A DNA stretch of 9,845 bases from positions 1 to 9,845 of the forward strand of contig JANXQZ010000955.1 in the NCBI GenBank assembly GCA_025353235.1. Reading direction: 5' to 3'. How positions within the stretch are numbered: the first letter of the stretch is position 1; each line of letters opens with the position of its first letter. A program made the translations under genes and the position numbers. The notes beneath the pieces are model-generated. The model was given only the letters and a program-made list of their open reading frames with translations. It made no database searches and had not been told where the DNA came from. The DNA is from Bryobacterales bacterium. GTDB lineage: Bacteria > Acidobacteriota > Terriglobia > Bryobacterales > Bryobacteraceae. Below, piece after piece: positions 1 through 7,147 of the stretch.

Positions 1-678
1 CAAAACACAATGCGAGTTTCCCGGGTGCACTATCTTGGATCGGAGTTGGTTCGTCAACAGATTGAAGCCTTGCTCGACGACATCCCGCCTGCCGCGGCTA
101 AGACCGGAGCACTGGGAAATCGCGAGATCATCGAGACCATAGCGGACTTAGCAGCCAGCTTCACATTTCCGCTTGTCGTTGACCCCGTGATGATCAGCAA
201 GCATGGCGCTTCGTTGCTGGACCCCGATGCCTGCTCCGTGTTGAAAGCGAAACTAATCCCGCGCGCTTACCTGCTCACTCCTAACCTTCCGGAGGCGGCC
301 GCGTTGACAGGAATGGAGGTGTCTGATCTCTCAGGAATGCGCGATGCTGCGAAGAAGTTGGCTGCTGCAGGGGCGGAGAACGTCCTGGTGAAGGGCGGAC
401 ACTTGGTTGACGACGCCACCGATCTGCTGCTGCATGACGGCCAGTGGTTTGAATTTCCCGCTCCTCGCTTCGCAACAAAGCACACTCACGGGACGGGCTG
501 CACGTACTCCGCCGCAATCACGGCCGGACTGGCTCGCGGTGAATCCCTGCCTTCTGCGATTGAAGCGGCCAAGCGATTTGTCGACCAAGCAATCCGAACC
601 GCCCCTGGACTAGGAAACGGATCCGGGCCTGTGAACCATCATGCTCGCTTCCAGCCTCGCCCCGAATCGCATGACTAA
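1..678 (+). CDS. thiD: Hydroxymethylpyrimidine/phosphomethylpyrimidine kinase, 3' part
   Basis: ThiD phosphorylates HMP and then HMP-phosphate in the cytoplasm, supplying the pyrimidine half of thiamine. The frame is open from base 1: the codons before the ATG at 10 read Q-N-T, which continues the family's conserved 'TAQNT..V..VH' stretch. That ATG is therefore internal, and roughly the first 45 residues, with the N-terminal GSD substrate motif, lie off the window. Counting from the ATG, visible ribokinase-fold motifs are VVDPVM at 56-61, LTPN at 89-92, VLVKGGH at 125-131, and the HGTGCT anion-hole/active-site segment at 160-165 with its conserved Cys. The usual family end, GPVNH, is at 206-210. 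About ten further residues lie inside the 69-base convergent overlap with the amidase gene. No other thiamine gene is visible nearby. The assignment is firm; a ThiD/ThiE fusion is excluded by the stop. Confidence 0.94.
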   Translation, partial: QNTMRVSRVHYLGSELVRQQIEALLDDIPPAAAKTGALGNREIIETIADLAASFTFPLVVDPVMISKHGASLLDPDACSVLKAKLIPRAYLLTPNLPEAAALTGMEVSDLSGMRDAAKKLAAAGAENVLVKGGHLVDDATDLLLHDGQWFEFPAPRFATKHTHGTGCTYSAAITAGLARGESLPSAIEAAKRFVDQAIRTAPGLGNGSGPVNHHARFQPRPESHD

Positions 679-1929
679 CCGATCTTCGAAAGCGCGCCCG
701 ATGAGTTGCACTCCGATAGGCAGCCCCGATTTAGAAAAGCCGCACGGGATAGAAAGGGCGGGCAGCCCTAAAACGTTGATCCCCCGCACGAATCGTGTAG
801 TCGCCAAACGGGTGTCCACGGTTTCGCCAGCCAGTTCCACGGTAAGTTGACCGATCTTTGGAGCGACCATCGGCAGGGTCGGCGTCAGCAAAATGTCAAT
901 CGTTTGAAACAGCTTCCGAAACTCATCCACGAACTGCTTGCGGAGCCGTTGCGCGTTCACGTAGTCGGTAGCCGGAATCAGCCGCCCTTGATCCAGGAGC
1001 GCCAGCACATCCGGCCCAAACTGATCGCGCCTGGCATGCTGGTTTTCGAGGGCAGCAGACCCCTCGGCCAACAGGATCACTCGCCCGACTGTGTTCAGCG
1101 CTTCGATATCCGGCGTCTTAACAGGCACCACTTCAACAGTTCGCGCAGCGCGTAGGACCGCCTCCTTCACTTCTGGATCAATGCGGTCAAAGTAGTATCC
1201 CTCGGGCAGGCCGACTCGGAGCGTGGAGGGCTCTGCAACCTCTCGCATATCCGCAATGGCCGCCATCGTCAACTCCATGTCGCGGACCGTGCGCGTTAGC
1301 GGTCCCACATGGTCCAGGCTGAATCCTAAAGGCCGCACTCCGCGACGGCTCACCAGTCCGTAGGTAGGCTTCAGTCCGACCGTGCCGCAGTACGCTGCCG
1401 GAATGCGGATTGACCCGCCGGTGTCGGTGCCGGTAGCCATGAACACCATGCCTGTCGCTACCGCCGCCCCCGATCCGCCGCTCGATCCGCCTGGAATGCA
1501 CTCGGGATTCCAAGGGTTGCGCACAGCCCCGAAGTGCGGATTCGATGAAGTCACGCCATATGCCAGCTCATGCAAGCCTAGTTTGCCGATCGATATCGCA
1601 CCCGCAGCGTTCAGCCGCTTGACCACGTCCGCATCGTAGTCCGGCACGTAGTCTGCAAACAGCTTCGATCCCGAAGTGGTGCGGATCCCCTTCGTGCAGA
1701 CCAGATCCTTATGCGCGATCGGCATCCCATGCAGCGGACCTCGATCATGCCCGGCAGCCAATTCGATATCGAGTTCCCGCGCGCGGGCCCGGGCCTGATC
1801 ACCGGTAATCGTAATGAAAGCATTGAGCTTGGGGTTAAGCTCCTCAACGCGCGCCAGCGCTGCCTGCACGAGTCCGACGCAAGTAGTTTGGCCGCTCCGC
1901 AGCGCTGCGCCAGCCTGCTCCATGGTCAT
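610..1929 (-). CDS. Amidase-signature hydrolase (GatA/AtzE-like)
   Basis: A cytoplasmic amide hydrolase of the amidase-signature family, 439 residues. The Ser-cisSer-Lys triad is intact: Lys74 in HKDL, cis-Ser149 in GGSSGG, and nucleophile Ser173 in DTGGSIR. The Lys-to-cisSer spacing of 75 and Ser-to-Ser spacing of 24 are those of the family. It is shorter than GatA (about 480-490). The 'GxDPxD' segment usually found after the DMELTMAAIAD stretch (about residue 227) is nearly absent, and the loop near residue 263 is short. No gatB is visible, so a free amidase is more likely than the tRNA amidotransferase subunit. Its ATG overlaps the stop of a 47-residue gene by four bases (ATGA), suggesting translational coupling and a GatC/AtzG-type partnership. 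Substrate unknown. The 3' end overlaps thiD by 69 bases; both C-termini match their families. Confidence 0.93.
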   Translation of the reverse strand: MTMEQAGAALRSGQTTCVGLVQAALARVEELNPKLNAFITITGDQARARARELDIELAAGHDRGPLHGMPIAHKDLVCTKGIRTTSGSKLFADYVPDYDADVVKRLNAAGAISIGKLGLHELAYGVTSSNPHFGAVRNPWNPECIPGGSSGGSGAAVATGMVFMATGTDTGGSIRIPAAYCGTVGLKPTYGLVSRRGVRPLGFSLDHVGPLTRTVRDMELTMAAIADMREVAEPSTLRVGLPEGYYFDRIDPEVKEAVLRAARTVEVVPVKTPDIEALNTVGRVILLAEGSAALENQHARRDQFGPDVLALLDQGRLIPATDYVNAQRLRKQFVDEFRKLFQTIDILLTPTLPMVAPKIGQLTVELAGETVDTRLATTRFVRGINVLGLPALSIPCGFSKSGLPIGVQLIGRAFEDRLVMRFGARLEASMMVHRPGSVS

Positions 1930-2069
1930 TGCTCGCTCTCGCCGTCCGGGTGAAACGTGAGCGCTGACTCGGCATCGAACGGCAGCTCCTGCACCAACTT
2001 AGAAAGGCTGGCGCGCGCTGCGTCTACTGTCGGAGTGATGCGGTCCAATTGGTCCTGCGGTATCGCCAT
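1926..2069 (-). CDS. Small GatC/AtzG-like protein, probable amidase partner
   Basis: A 47-residue ORF sits exactly in the gap between the methyltransferase and the amidase. Its ATG overlaps the methyltransferase stop (TGATG) and its TGA overlaps the amidase start (ATGA). A purine-rich GAGAAGAAG lies just upstream of the ATG. This exact fit makes it very likely a real gene despite its size. The protein is acidic: a first half predicted helical (about residues 6-28, QLDRIT through SLSKLVQ), then LPFDAESALTFHPDG. A short helix followed by a proline/acidic/'FxP' tail resembles AtzG (DUF4089) and the GatC tail, small subunits that wrap around and stabilise amidase-signature enzymes. It is shorter than AtzG (near 70) or GatC (near 95). 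The coding call is well supported by context. The family call is inference from position and weak pattern similarity. Confidence 0.72.
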   Translation of the reverse strand: MAIPQDQLDRITPTVDAARASLSKLVQELPFDAESALTFHPDGESEQ

Positions 2070-2734
2070 CACTTCTTCTCAAATGCAAGCATGTACTGGC
2101 TATTTGGAATGTGATCCCGCTTCCACAGCAGGCGGAAACCATTGGTTTCGATCTCCTTCACTACTTCATCCCGATCAGCCCTGATATGCTCCAGCGCCCG
2201 TCCGCCCGGCATCGCTGCCTCGCTCCGGTAATAGTCGACTATAAATAACTTGCCGCCGCCCAGCAGACTTTCGCGCAGGCTAGCCAGCATCTGGTCTGGG
2301 TAATCGAAATGATGATAAACATCCAAAACCAGAATCGAGTTCACCGTGTCGCCCGGCAGCTTGGCGTCTTCCGGAGCGCCCAAAACAAACGTCACATTCT
2401 GAGCATTCGAGAGACGAGCATGCTGCTTGGCCTTATCGAGGAAATCGGTTTGGATGTCCTCCGCGATGACTTTTCCGCTGGCTCCTACCGCACGGCTCAG
2501 GAACGGGAGCATGTATCCAACGCCGGTCCCGACATCCGCCACCGTCATGCCCGGTTTCAGATCCATGGCCTCAATCAACTCGCGGGGCTTCTGCTTGTCG
2601 TCGCGATGCGGATCGGCCAAGCTCTTGGCGACACCTTCGCGCCCTTCCTTGGTTTGATACTGCTTGTTCGCGTTCCCGGCAACTTGCGCGATCGCGGCCG
2701 AACATAACAGCAGGGGAATCAGAAAATTTCTCAC
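2069..2734 (-). CDS. Exported class I SAM-dependent methyltransferase
   Basis: A 221-residue protein with a Rossmann methyltransferase core: motif I VADVGTGVGY at 65-74, an acidic ribose-binding residue in VIAEDI (Glu92 or Asp93), the NVTFVLGAPED loop at 113-123, and LDVYHHFDYPDQML at 137-150. It resembles the Methyltransf_11/25 and COG4798-type groups. Residues 1-20 look like a Sec signal peptide: one Arg, a hydrophobic core FLIPLLLCSAAIA, and an AIA or VAG cleavage site. LLLC is not a good lipobox. The family is therefore predicted to act in the periplasm or at the membrane, which is odd for a SAM enzyme. The start is fixed by a four-base ATGA overlap with the hom stop, and the stop overlaps the next gene's ATG. 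Substrate unknown. The methyltransferase call is firm; export is a prediction from the N-terminus. Confidence 0.87.
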   Translation of the reverse strand: MRNFLIPLLLCSAAIAQVAGNANKQYQTKEGREGVAKSLADPHRDDKQKPRELIEAMDLKPGMTVADVGTGVGYMLPFLSRAVGASGKVIAEDIQTDFLDKAKQHARLSNAQNVTFVLGAPEDAKLPGDTVNSILVLDVYHHFDYPDQMLASLRESLLGGGKLFIVDYYRSEAAMPGGRALEHIRADRDEVVKEIETNGFRLLWKRDHIPNSQYMLAFEKK

Positions 2735-4035
2735 AATGGCTCCTCCATGGGTAATGCAAGCGGGGGCTCGAGCAGGAAATTCTGCTTGGACATCTCTGCC
2801 ACTGCATTGCGAATCGATTGTTCCGAGGTTGGCTGCACCGTTATGACGAACGGCAAATCCCGCCAGTTCTGCGCGGGTATTTGCAGCACCGCGTCCAAGC
2901 TGATTTCGTTTTCGGTGAGCAAAGTCGCCAGCCGGGCGATAATGCCGGGCCGGTCTTCTACGCGAAAGCGCAAGTAGTAAGCGGATTTTTGCAGAGTGAC
3001 CGAGATCGGTTGATACTCGCCCAGCCGCTCGTGCGCAAAGGGCGAGACGCGCTCCGGACTGCCAAACCGAATCTCCCGCGCTACTCGCATCAGATCGCTG
3101 ACCACCGCGACGCCGGTCGGCCTAGCCCCCGCGCCTCGTCCGTAATAAAACGTGTCTTCGCCGAATTGTCCGCGCACCCAGATCGCGTTGTAAGCGCCGC
3201 GCACGCCCGCCAAAATCGCGGAGTTGGGAATCAGCGCGGGACGCACTGAAAGGATCAGCCCTTGGGGGGTCTGCCGCGCCGAGCAGATCAGCCGAATGGT
3301 GTGCGCCAGTTGATGAGAGTAAAGAAAGTCGATCGGCATGATGCGCCGGATGCCTTCGGTGTATATATCCGATGGCGTGATCTTTTCGCCAAAGGCCAGC
3401 GCTGCAAGAATCGCGAGCTTCGAGCTGGCGTCGTAGCCGTCGACATCGGCGCTCGGATCCGCCTCCGCATAACCCAGCCGCTGCGCTTCGGCGAGCACGT
3501 CAGGAAACGATGTTCCGCGCGCTTCAATCTCGGTAAGAATATAGTTGCTAGTGCCGTTCAGGATGCCGTAGAGCGCGGTCACACGATCGCCAGAGATGCC
3601 TTCTCGCAGCACTGCGTGGATGGGAATGCCGCCCGCCACGCTGGCTTCCATCGCGAGGTTAATACCAGCGCGGATGGCTCGATCCCAAATCTCCGCGCCG
3701 CACAGCGCCATCAATTCTTTGTTGGCAGTCACCACCGACTTGCCAGCGGCTATCGCGGCATCCACGATCTCGCGCGCTACGTGCGTTCCGCCTACCAGTT
3801 CGACCACGATATCCACGTCGGGATCGTTCACGACATCCTGCCAGTGAGCGGTCTTCGTCACCGCATTGAGCGACGCGGGCATGACCTTGGTTTCTACGGT
3901 GCGGCTGCAGACCGCACACACGTTCAGGCGGAAGCCCAGCTTGAGTGCGATCTGGTCAGCATTCTCGGCGAGAATGGCCAGCGCGCCACTGCCCACATTT
4001 CCGAGTCCGATGACTCCAACGTTAACTTGTCTCAG
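2731..4035 (-). CDS. hom: Homoserine dehydrogenase with C-terminal ACT domain
   Basis: Reduces aspartate semialdehyde to homoserine with NAD(P)H, the branch point to threonine and methionine; cytoplasmic. Counting from the GTG at 3996, visible parts are the rest of the nucleotide fold, VVTANKELMA at 88-97, the catalytic core EASVAGGIPI to LNGTSNY at 117-152, the family signature AEADPSADVDGYDASSK at 177-193, and an ACT domain (RVEDRPGIIARL) from about 340. The ACT domain suggests feedback control, typically by threonine. The glycine-rich GLGNVGSG motif is encoded upstream of the GTG, so translation must begin earlier. No in-frame ATG, GTG or TTG exists between 3997 and the preceding gene's stop. 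I use the CTG at 4033-4035 (434 residues, normal length) as the best candidate; a purine-rich GGGGGAG lies only two bases before it. The GTT at 4024-4026 sits where an initiator is expected. Gene identity is firm, the start is not. Confidence 0.95.
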   Translation of the reverse strand: MRQVNVGVIGLGNVGSGALAILAENADQIALKLGFRLNVCAVCSRTVETKVMPASLNAVTKTAHWQDVVNDPDVDIVVELVGGTHVAREIVDAAIAAGKSVVTANKELMALCGAEIWDRAIRAGINLAMEASVAGGIPIHAVLREGISGDRVTALYGILNGTSNYILTEIEARGTSFPDVLAEAQRLGYAEADPSADVDGYDASSKLAILAALAFGEKITPSDIYTEGIRRIMPIDFLYSHQLAHTIRLICSARQTPQGLILSVRPALIPNSAILAGVRGAYNAIWVRGQFGEDTFYYGRGAGARPTGVAVVSDLMRVAREIRFGSPERVSPFAHERLGEYQPISVTLQKSAYYLRFRVEDRPGIIARLATLLTENEISLDAVLQIPAQNWRDLPFVITVQPTSEQSIRNAVAEMSKQNFLLEPPLALPMEEPL

Positions 4036-4073
4036 CGCTCCCCCAAGGTCTATCGTAGAACAGCCAGCGGAGG

Positions 4074-5399
4074 CTATTTGGCGAAGATGATGTCGCTCTG
4101 GCCGGAGTATTTGTGATAGTTCCGGAACTCGATCACATTGCGATCGCAGGTGTTCATCCCGCGGTGGCAGCTGAGCACTTCGGCTTTCAGCGGCACGAAA
4201 AACTTCTGCGTACCCAGGCTGACGTACCCGTAATCCACGGCCGACTCGACTGCGTCTTCCGGAAAGTCGGGTGGGATTTGAGTGGCCTGCATCTCGATTC
4301 GCAACGGGCGCGCGCCTGTCTTGTCGAGCCAGATGGAGCCTTTATAAGACGGGAAAATCGACTGCGCCACCATGGTCACTCGCCAGTGCGAATGAGCGCG
4401 GTCCACCGTAAAGTTGTACATGTGAGCGGGCAGACCGGACGCGGTTGAGTCCTTGCTGTACTTGAAGGTCGCAGCCGTGGAGGGAGAAAACAGATCCCTG
4501 AGGATGGTGCCAAATTCGCCTGTTGACCAAGCGCCGCTTTCTTCGATGGGCTTCTTCCAAGGTTTGCCGTTGATGGCGATGTTGCGGTAATCTTCCTTGC
4601 CGTCCTGGTAAACCATGTCAAGCGACACCACATCCACCGCATGCCAGTCCGACTTGCCTTCGCTCACGTAGCGCGTCGTGTACTCCTGGCAAACATAGTT
4701 CGGAAGCCCGGTCAGCAAGCCTGCCGCCTCGTCCTTGGCTTTCTCGATGAACGCCTGCCTCGGGTCGGAAGGGGCCGGAACAAGCGGTGGCCCGTTCGGG
4801 TTGGCTACCACGTCGGCGACCTCGCGTTCGGGAGCAGGCTCGGCTGGTTTCTTGCGAAGAGCCGGCACGCCTCGCTTCAGCGTCGGAGGACCAGCATCGT
4901 CTTCGTCGTACTTCGGTCCTTTCAGAATCACGGCTGACGGTTCGCGGGGGGGCTCCGCTTCGGCGCCCGGTTCCGATTTGCCAGCAGTTGGTTTCGCTCC
5001 TGCGGCTACGGCGGGTTTGTCCAGCGTGCTAATGGAATCCGCAAGAAATCCACCTTTCCCGTCTTCCCTGGCCGAAACATCCACCTTATCGCCGATGGCC
5101 AGATCCTTCGGCTTCGTGGTCTTGTCAACAATCTGAACCGTGATGATGCGGGAATCTTCCGCTTCGATCACCATGGACTTGGCATCAAGTTCGCGGACGG
5201 TCCCCTTAAAGAAGACGGAGGTGACTGCGTTCTCCTTCTTCTCACTGGTGGTGGTCTTTCGGCCTCGCCCGGGAAATGGCATGCCACCGCCGCCCTGTCC
5301 AGGCGGATATTGCCCGGGTGGGGACTGTCCTGGATATTGGCCGCCCGGAGAGCCAATTTGCGCCAGCAATAGAATGAATGCCAGGGTGTTCAATGTCAT
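4074..5399 (-). CDS. Secreted protein of unknown function with OB-like and 'LPNYVC' domains
   Basis: I do not recognise a named gene. The 441-residue protein starts with a short hydrophobic signal-like segment (2-14), then a Gly/Pro/Gln-rich stretch with repeats of the PGQYP type (about 19-46). Residues 62-128 form a predicted small beta domain (FFKGTVRELD..MVIEAE..ITVQIVDKTT..IGDKVDVSA), similar to the DUF5666/OB-type 'metal-binding-like' fold. A charged Pro/Ala/Glu linker follows (about 129-212). The C-terminal domain (213-441) opens with GLPNYVCQEYTTRY, which I associate with exported acidobacterial proteins, and alternates beta-strand-like segments ending in SLGTQKFFVPL and a Cys411/Cys418 pair; the third Cys is 237. 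A strong GAGGAG ribosome site at 5408-5413 lies eight bases before the ATG. It is 42 bases downstream of the acyl-CoA ligase and just upstream of hom, so it is probably co-transcribed. Role unknown; a cell-envelope location is inferred. Confidence 0.87.
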   Translation of the reverse strand: MTLNTLAFILLLAQIGSPGGQYPGQSPPGQYPPGQGGGGMPFPGRGRKTTTSEKKENAVTSVFFKGTVRELDAKSMVIEAEDSRIITVQIVDKTTKPKDLAIGDKVDVSAREDGKGGFLADSISTLDKPAVAAGAKPTAGKSEPGAEAEPPREPSAVILKGPKYDEDDAGPPTLKRGVPALRKKPAEPAPEREVADVVANPNGPPLVPAPSDPRQAFIEKAKDEAAGLLTGLPNYVCQEYTTRYVSEGKSDWHAVDVVSLDMVYQDGKEDYRNIAINGKPWKKPIEESGAWSTGEFGTILRDLFSPSTAATFKYSKDSTASGLPAHMYNFTVDRAHSHWRVTMVAQSIFPSYKGSIWLDKTGARPLRIEMQATQIPPDFPEDAVESAVDYGYVSLGTQKFFVPLKAEVLSCHRGMNTCDRNVIEFRNYHKYSGQSDIIFAK

Positions 5400-5441
5400 G
5401 TTAGACGCTCCTCGTCAACCGGACGGTTTCAAGACAAACGG

Positions 5442-7031
5442 CTAGCCCTGAACGCGCTTCTCTTTGCCCTCCCAGAACTTTTCGCGCAAGATCATCTTGC
5501 GAATCTTGCCCGTCCCGGTCTTGGGCAATTGCTCCTCGCTGAACTCGATTAACCTCGGCAGTTTGAATTTTCCGAGCCGGTCCTGCAGGAACTCCATCAG
5601 TTCTTCAGAGGTGAGCGTGGAGCCCGGCTTCCGCACCACGATGGCAATGGGCACTTCGCCCCATTTCTCATGCGGGGCCGCCACCACCGCGCATTCGAAG
5701 ACGGCAGGGTGCGCGAAGATCGCCTTCTCCACCTCCAGCGACGAGATATTTTCTCCGCCGCTGATGATGATCTCTTTCTTACGATCCACGATATGGACGA
5801 AGCCCTCCTGGTCCCAGACGGCCATGTCGCCGCTGTGGAACCAAGGGCCGGTCATCACGCTGGCCGTCACGTCGGGTTCGCGATAATAACCCTGCATGAT
5901 ATGGTCGCCCATGGCCACCACCTCGCCGATGCTCTCCATATCGCGCGGGACGTCTAGCATATTCGGATCGACCACGCGGACATCCACTCCTGGAACCGGC
6001 CAGCCCGCCATTGCGCGCCGTCGCCAGCGCTCCTCGTCAGAGTGGTACTCCAAGCCAGGTTTCGATCGCGAGGAGGTCAACACAGGTCCAGTTTCGGTGA
6101 GCCCATATCCGCCGTACACGTCGCAATGGAACGCCTTCTCCATGCGCGCGATCAGCTCCGGAGAAGAAGCAGCGCCTCCCAGCATCACGTTGCGCATGCT
6201 GGAAAGATCGTAGGTTTCGAGGTCGGGAGCATTCAGAAGCGCGTTGGCCATGGTAGGCACCAGACTCATGTCGGTGGCCCGGTGCTCCTGAATCAGCTTG
6301 AAAACGAAGGTGGGCTCGAACCGCCGCACCATCACCTGCTTGACGCCCAGCATGGTGGAAGCTTGCGGACGGCCCCAACCATTGGCGTGAAAGAGCGGGA
6401 TGGTGTGCAGGTCAACGAGCTTCTCTACGTCCTTGAACATCCCGCCCACCGAGAGGGCGTGCAGGTATAACGTTCGATGGGAGAGAGTCACTCCTTTCGG
6501 AGTGCCGGTGCTGCCGCTGGTATAGAACAGCTCGGCGACGGAGTTTTCGTCAATGGTGAAAATATCGGCGCGTTCAGGCCGCCCCTGGTCCAGCAGCTCT
6601 TCAGACGTTAGATCCGCAGCCGCAACCTTCTCGTCCAAGGTTACGTAGCGCTGAATGCCCGGACAGGCGGGCCGCAGCCGCTCGATCAGCGGCGCGAAGT
6701 CATTCTCGAACAGCAGCATCTTCGCGCCGGAATGGTTCAAGATGTTGATCAGTTCCACGGGCGAAAGACGCACATTCAACGGCATCACAAGCGCCCGCGC
6801 CTGCACGACGCCATAGTAACCTTCGAGCAACTGGTGCGTGTTGAAGCTTAGGTAGGCGACTCGGTCACCAGGCTCAATGCCATTCTTGACCAGCGCGCTC
6901 GCGAGTTTCTGGGCTCGCTGGCCGAACTCGGAATAGGTGAACTGCCGGGATCCGCAGACGACGCCGATTTTATTCCCAAACAAATCCATGGCCCGATGTA
7001 AACAGCGAATCGGCGTGAGTGGTACGAACAT
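5442..7031 (-). CDS. AMP-forming acyl-CoA ligase (AlkK/medium-chain type)
   Basis: Activates a carboxylic acid to its acyl-CoA through an acyl-adenylate, using ATP and CoA. This 529-residue ANL-superfamily enzyme has the P-loop YTSGSTGTPKG at 170-180, the adenylate motif YGGYGLTETGP at 306-316, HSGD with Asp402, the hinge region DRKKEIIISGGENI at 416-429, and the C-terminal PKTGTGK with catalytic Lys509. PLFHANGW at 212-219 is like the MFHVNAW stretch of AlkK-type medium-chain fatty acyl-CoA synthetases. The exact acid cannot be read from sequence. The start is supported by GAGG at 7037-7040, five bases before the ATG, and by MFVPLTPIRCLHRA, the normal family N-terminus. It is the first gene of a minus-strand run of six. 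It could feed beta-oxidation, but no beta-oxidation gene is in view. Family call firm, substrate unknown. Confidence 0.95.
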   Translation of the reverse strand: MFVPLTPIRCLHRAMDLFGNKIGVVCGSRQFTYSEFGQRAQKLASALVKNGIEPGDRVAYLSFNTHQLLEGYYGVVQARALVMPLNVRLSPVELINILNHSGAKMLLFENDFAPLIERLRPACPGIQRYVTLDEKVAAADLTSEELLDQGRPERADIFTIDENSVAELFYTSGSTGTPKGVTLSHRTLYLHALSVGGMFKDVEKLVDLHTIPLFHANGWGRPQASTMLGVKQVMVRRFEPTFVFKLIQEHRATDMSLVPTMANALLNAPDLETYDLSSMRNVMLGGAASSPELIARMEKAFHCDVYGGYGLTETGPVLTSSRSKPGLEYHSDEERWRRRAMAGWPVPGVDVRVVDPNMLDVPRDMESIGEVVAMGDHIMQGYYREPDVTASVMTGPWFHSGDMAVWDQEGFVHIVDRKKEIIISGGENISSLEVEKAIFAHPAVFECAVVAAPHEKWGEVPIAIVVRKPGSTLTSEELMEFLQDRLGKFKLPRLIEFSEEQLPKTGTGKIRKMILREKFWEGKEKRVQG

Positions 7032-7108
7032 GGTTGCCTCGTGGACTAGGTTAGCGCACGCGGCTGGAGGAGTTAGTTCCTGACGTCGAGTTTGAGCATA
7101 ATCAACTT

Positions 7109-7139
7109 GTCATAAGGCTCGGCGGCCGAGAGCCATGAC
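7109..7139 (-). terminator. Hairpin after the 7148-7750 gene, possible terminator
   Basis: An inverted repeat: outer arms GTCAT (7109-7113) and ATGAC (7135-7139), inner arms GGCTC (7116-7120) and GAGCC (7130-7134), a two-base AA bulge on one side and a nine-base loop. An alternative inner stem pairs CTCGG with CCGAG. It begins eight bases past the stop of the minus-strand gene, where a terminator would be expected. No U-tract follows in the minus-strand direction, so it is not a textbook intrinsic terminator. It could instead protect an mRNA 3' end. Confidence 0.42.
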
Positions 7140-7147
7140 GTCTCCAC

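Noticed and set aside
2309..2707. 132-codon open frame on the plus strand
   Set aside because: Antisense to the methyltransferase core motifs; composition is that of a shadow frame.
3262..4116. 284-codon open frame on the plus strand
   Set aside because: It is antisense to hom, whose domains and signature are unmistakable. The frame has no recognisable motifs and is kept open by GC-rich codon bias.
4735..5136. 133-codon plus-strand frame over the linker of the secreted protein
   Set aside because: Antisense to a low-complexity Pro/Ala/Glu linker, so long open frames are expected here by composition.
5265..5350. Tandem DNA repeats in the start of the secreted protein gene
   Set aside because: The repetition simply encodes the Gly/Pro/Gln-rich stretch; copies are imperfect and short, with no sign of a mobile or regulatory repeat.
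6042..6470. 142-codon open frame on the plus strand
   Set aside because: Antisense shadow of the acyl-CoA ligase, no motifs and no ribosome site.
7090..7110. TTGATT/TATGCT as a promoter for the acyl-CoA ligase operon
   Set aside because: The boxes do not pair at usual spacing with any second element, so I did not call a promoter.
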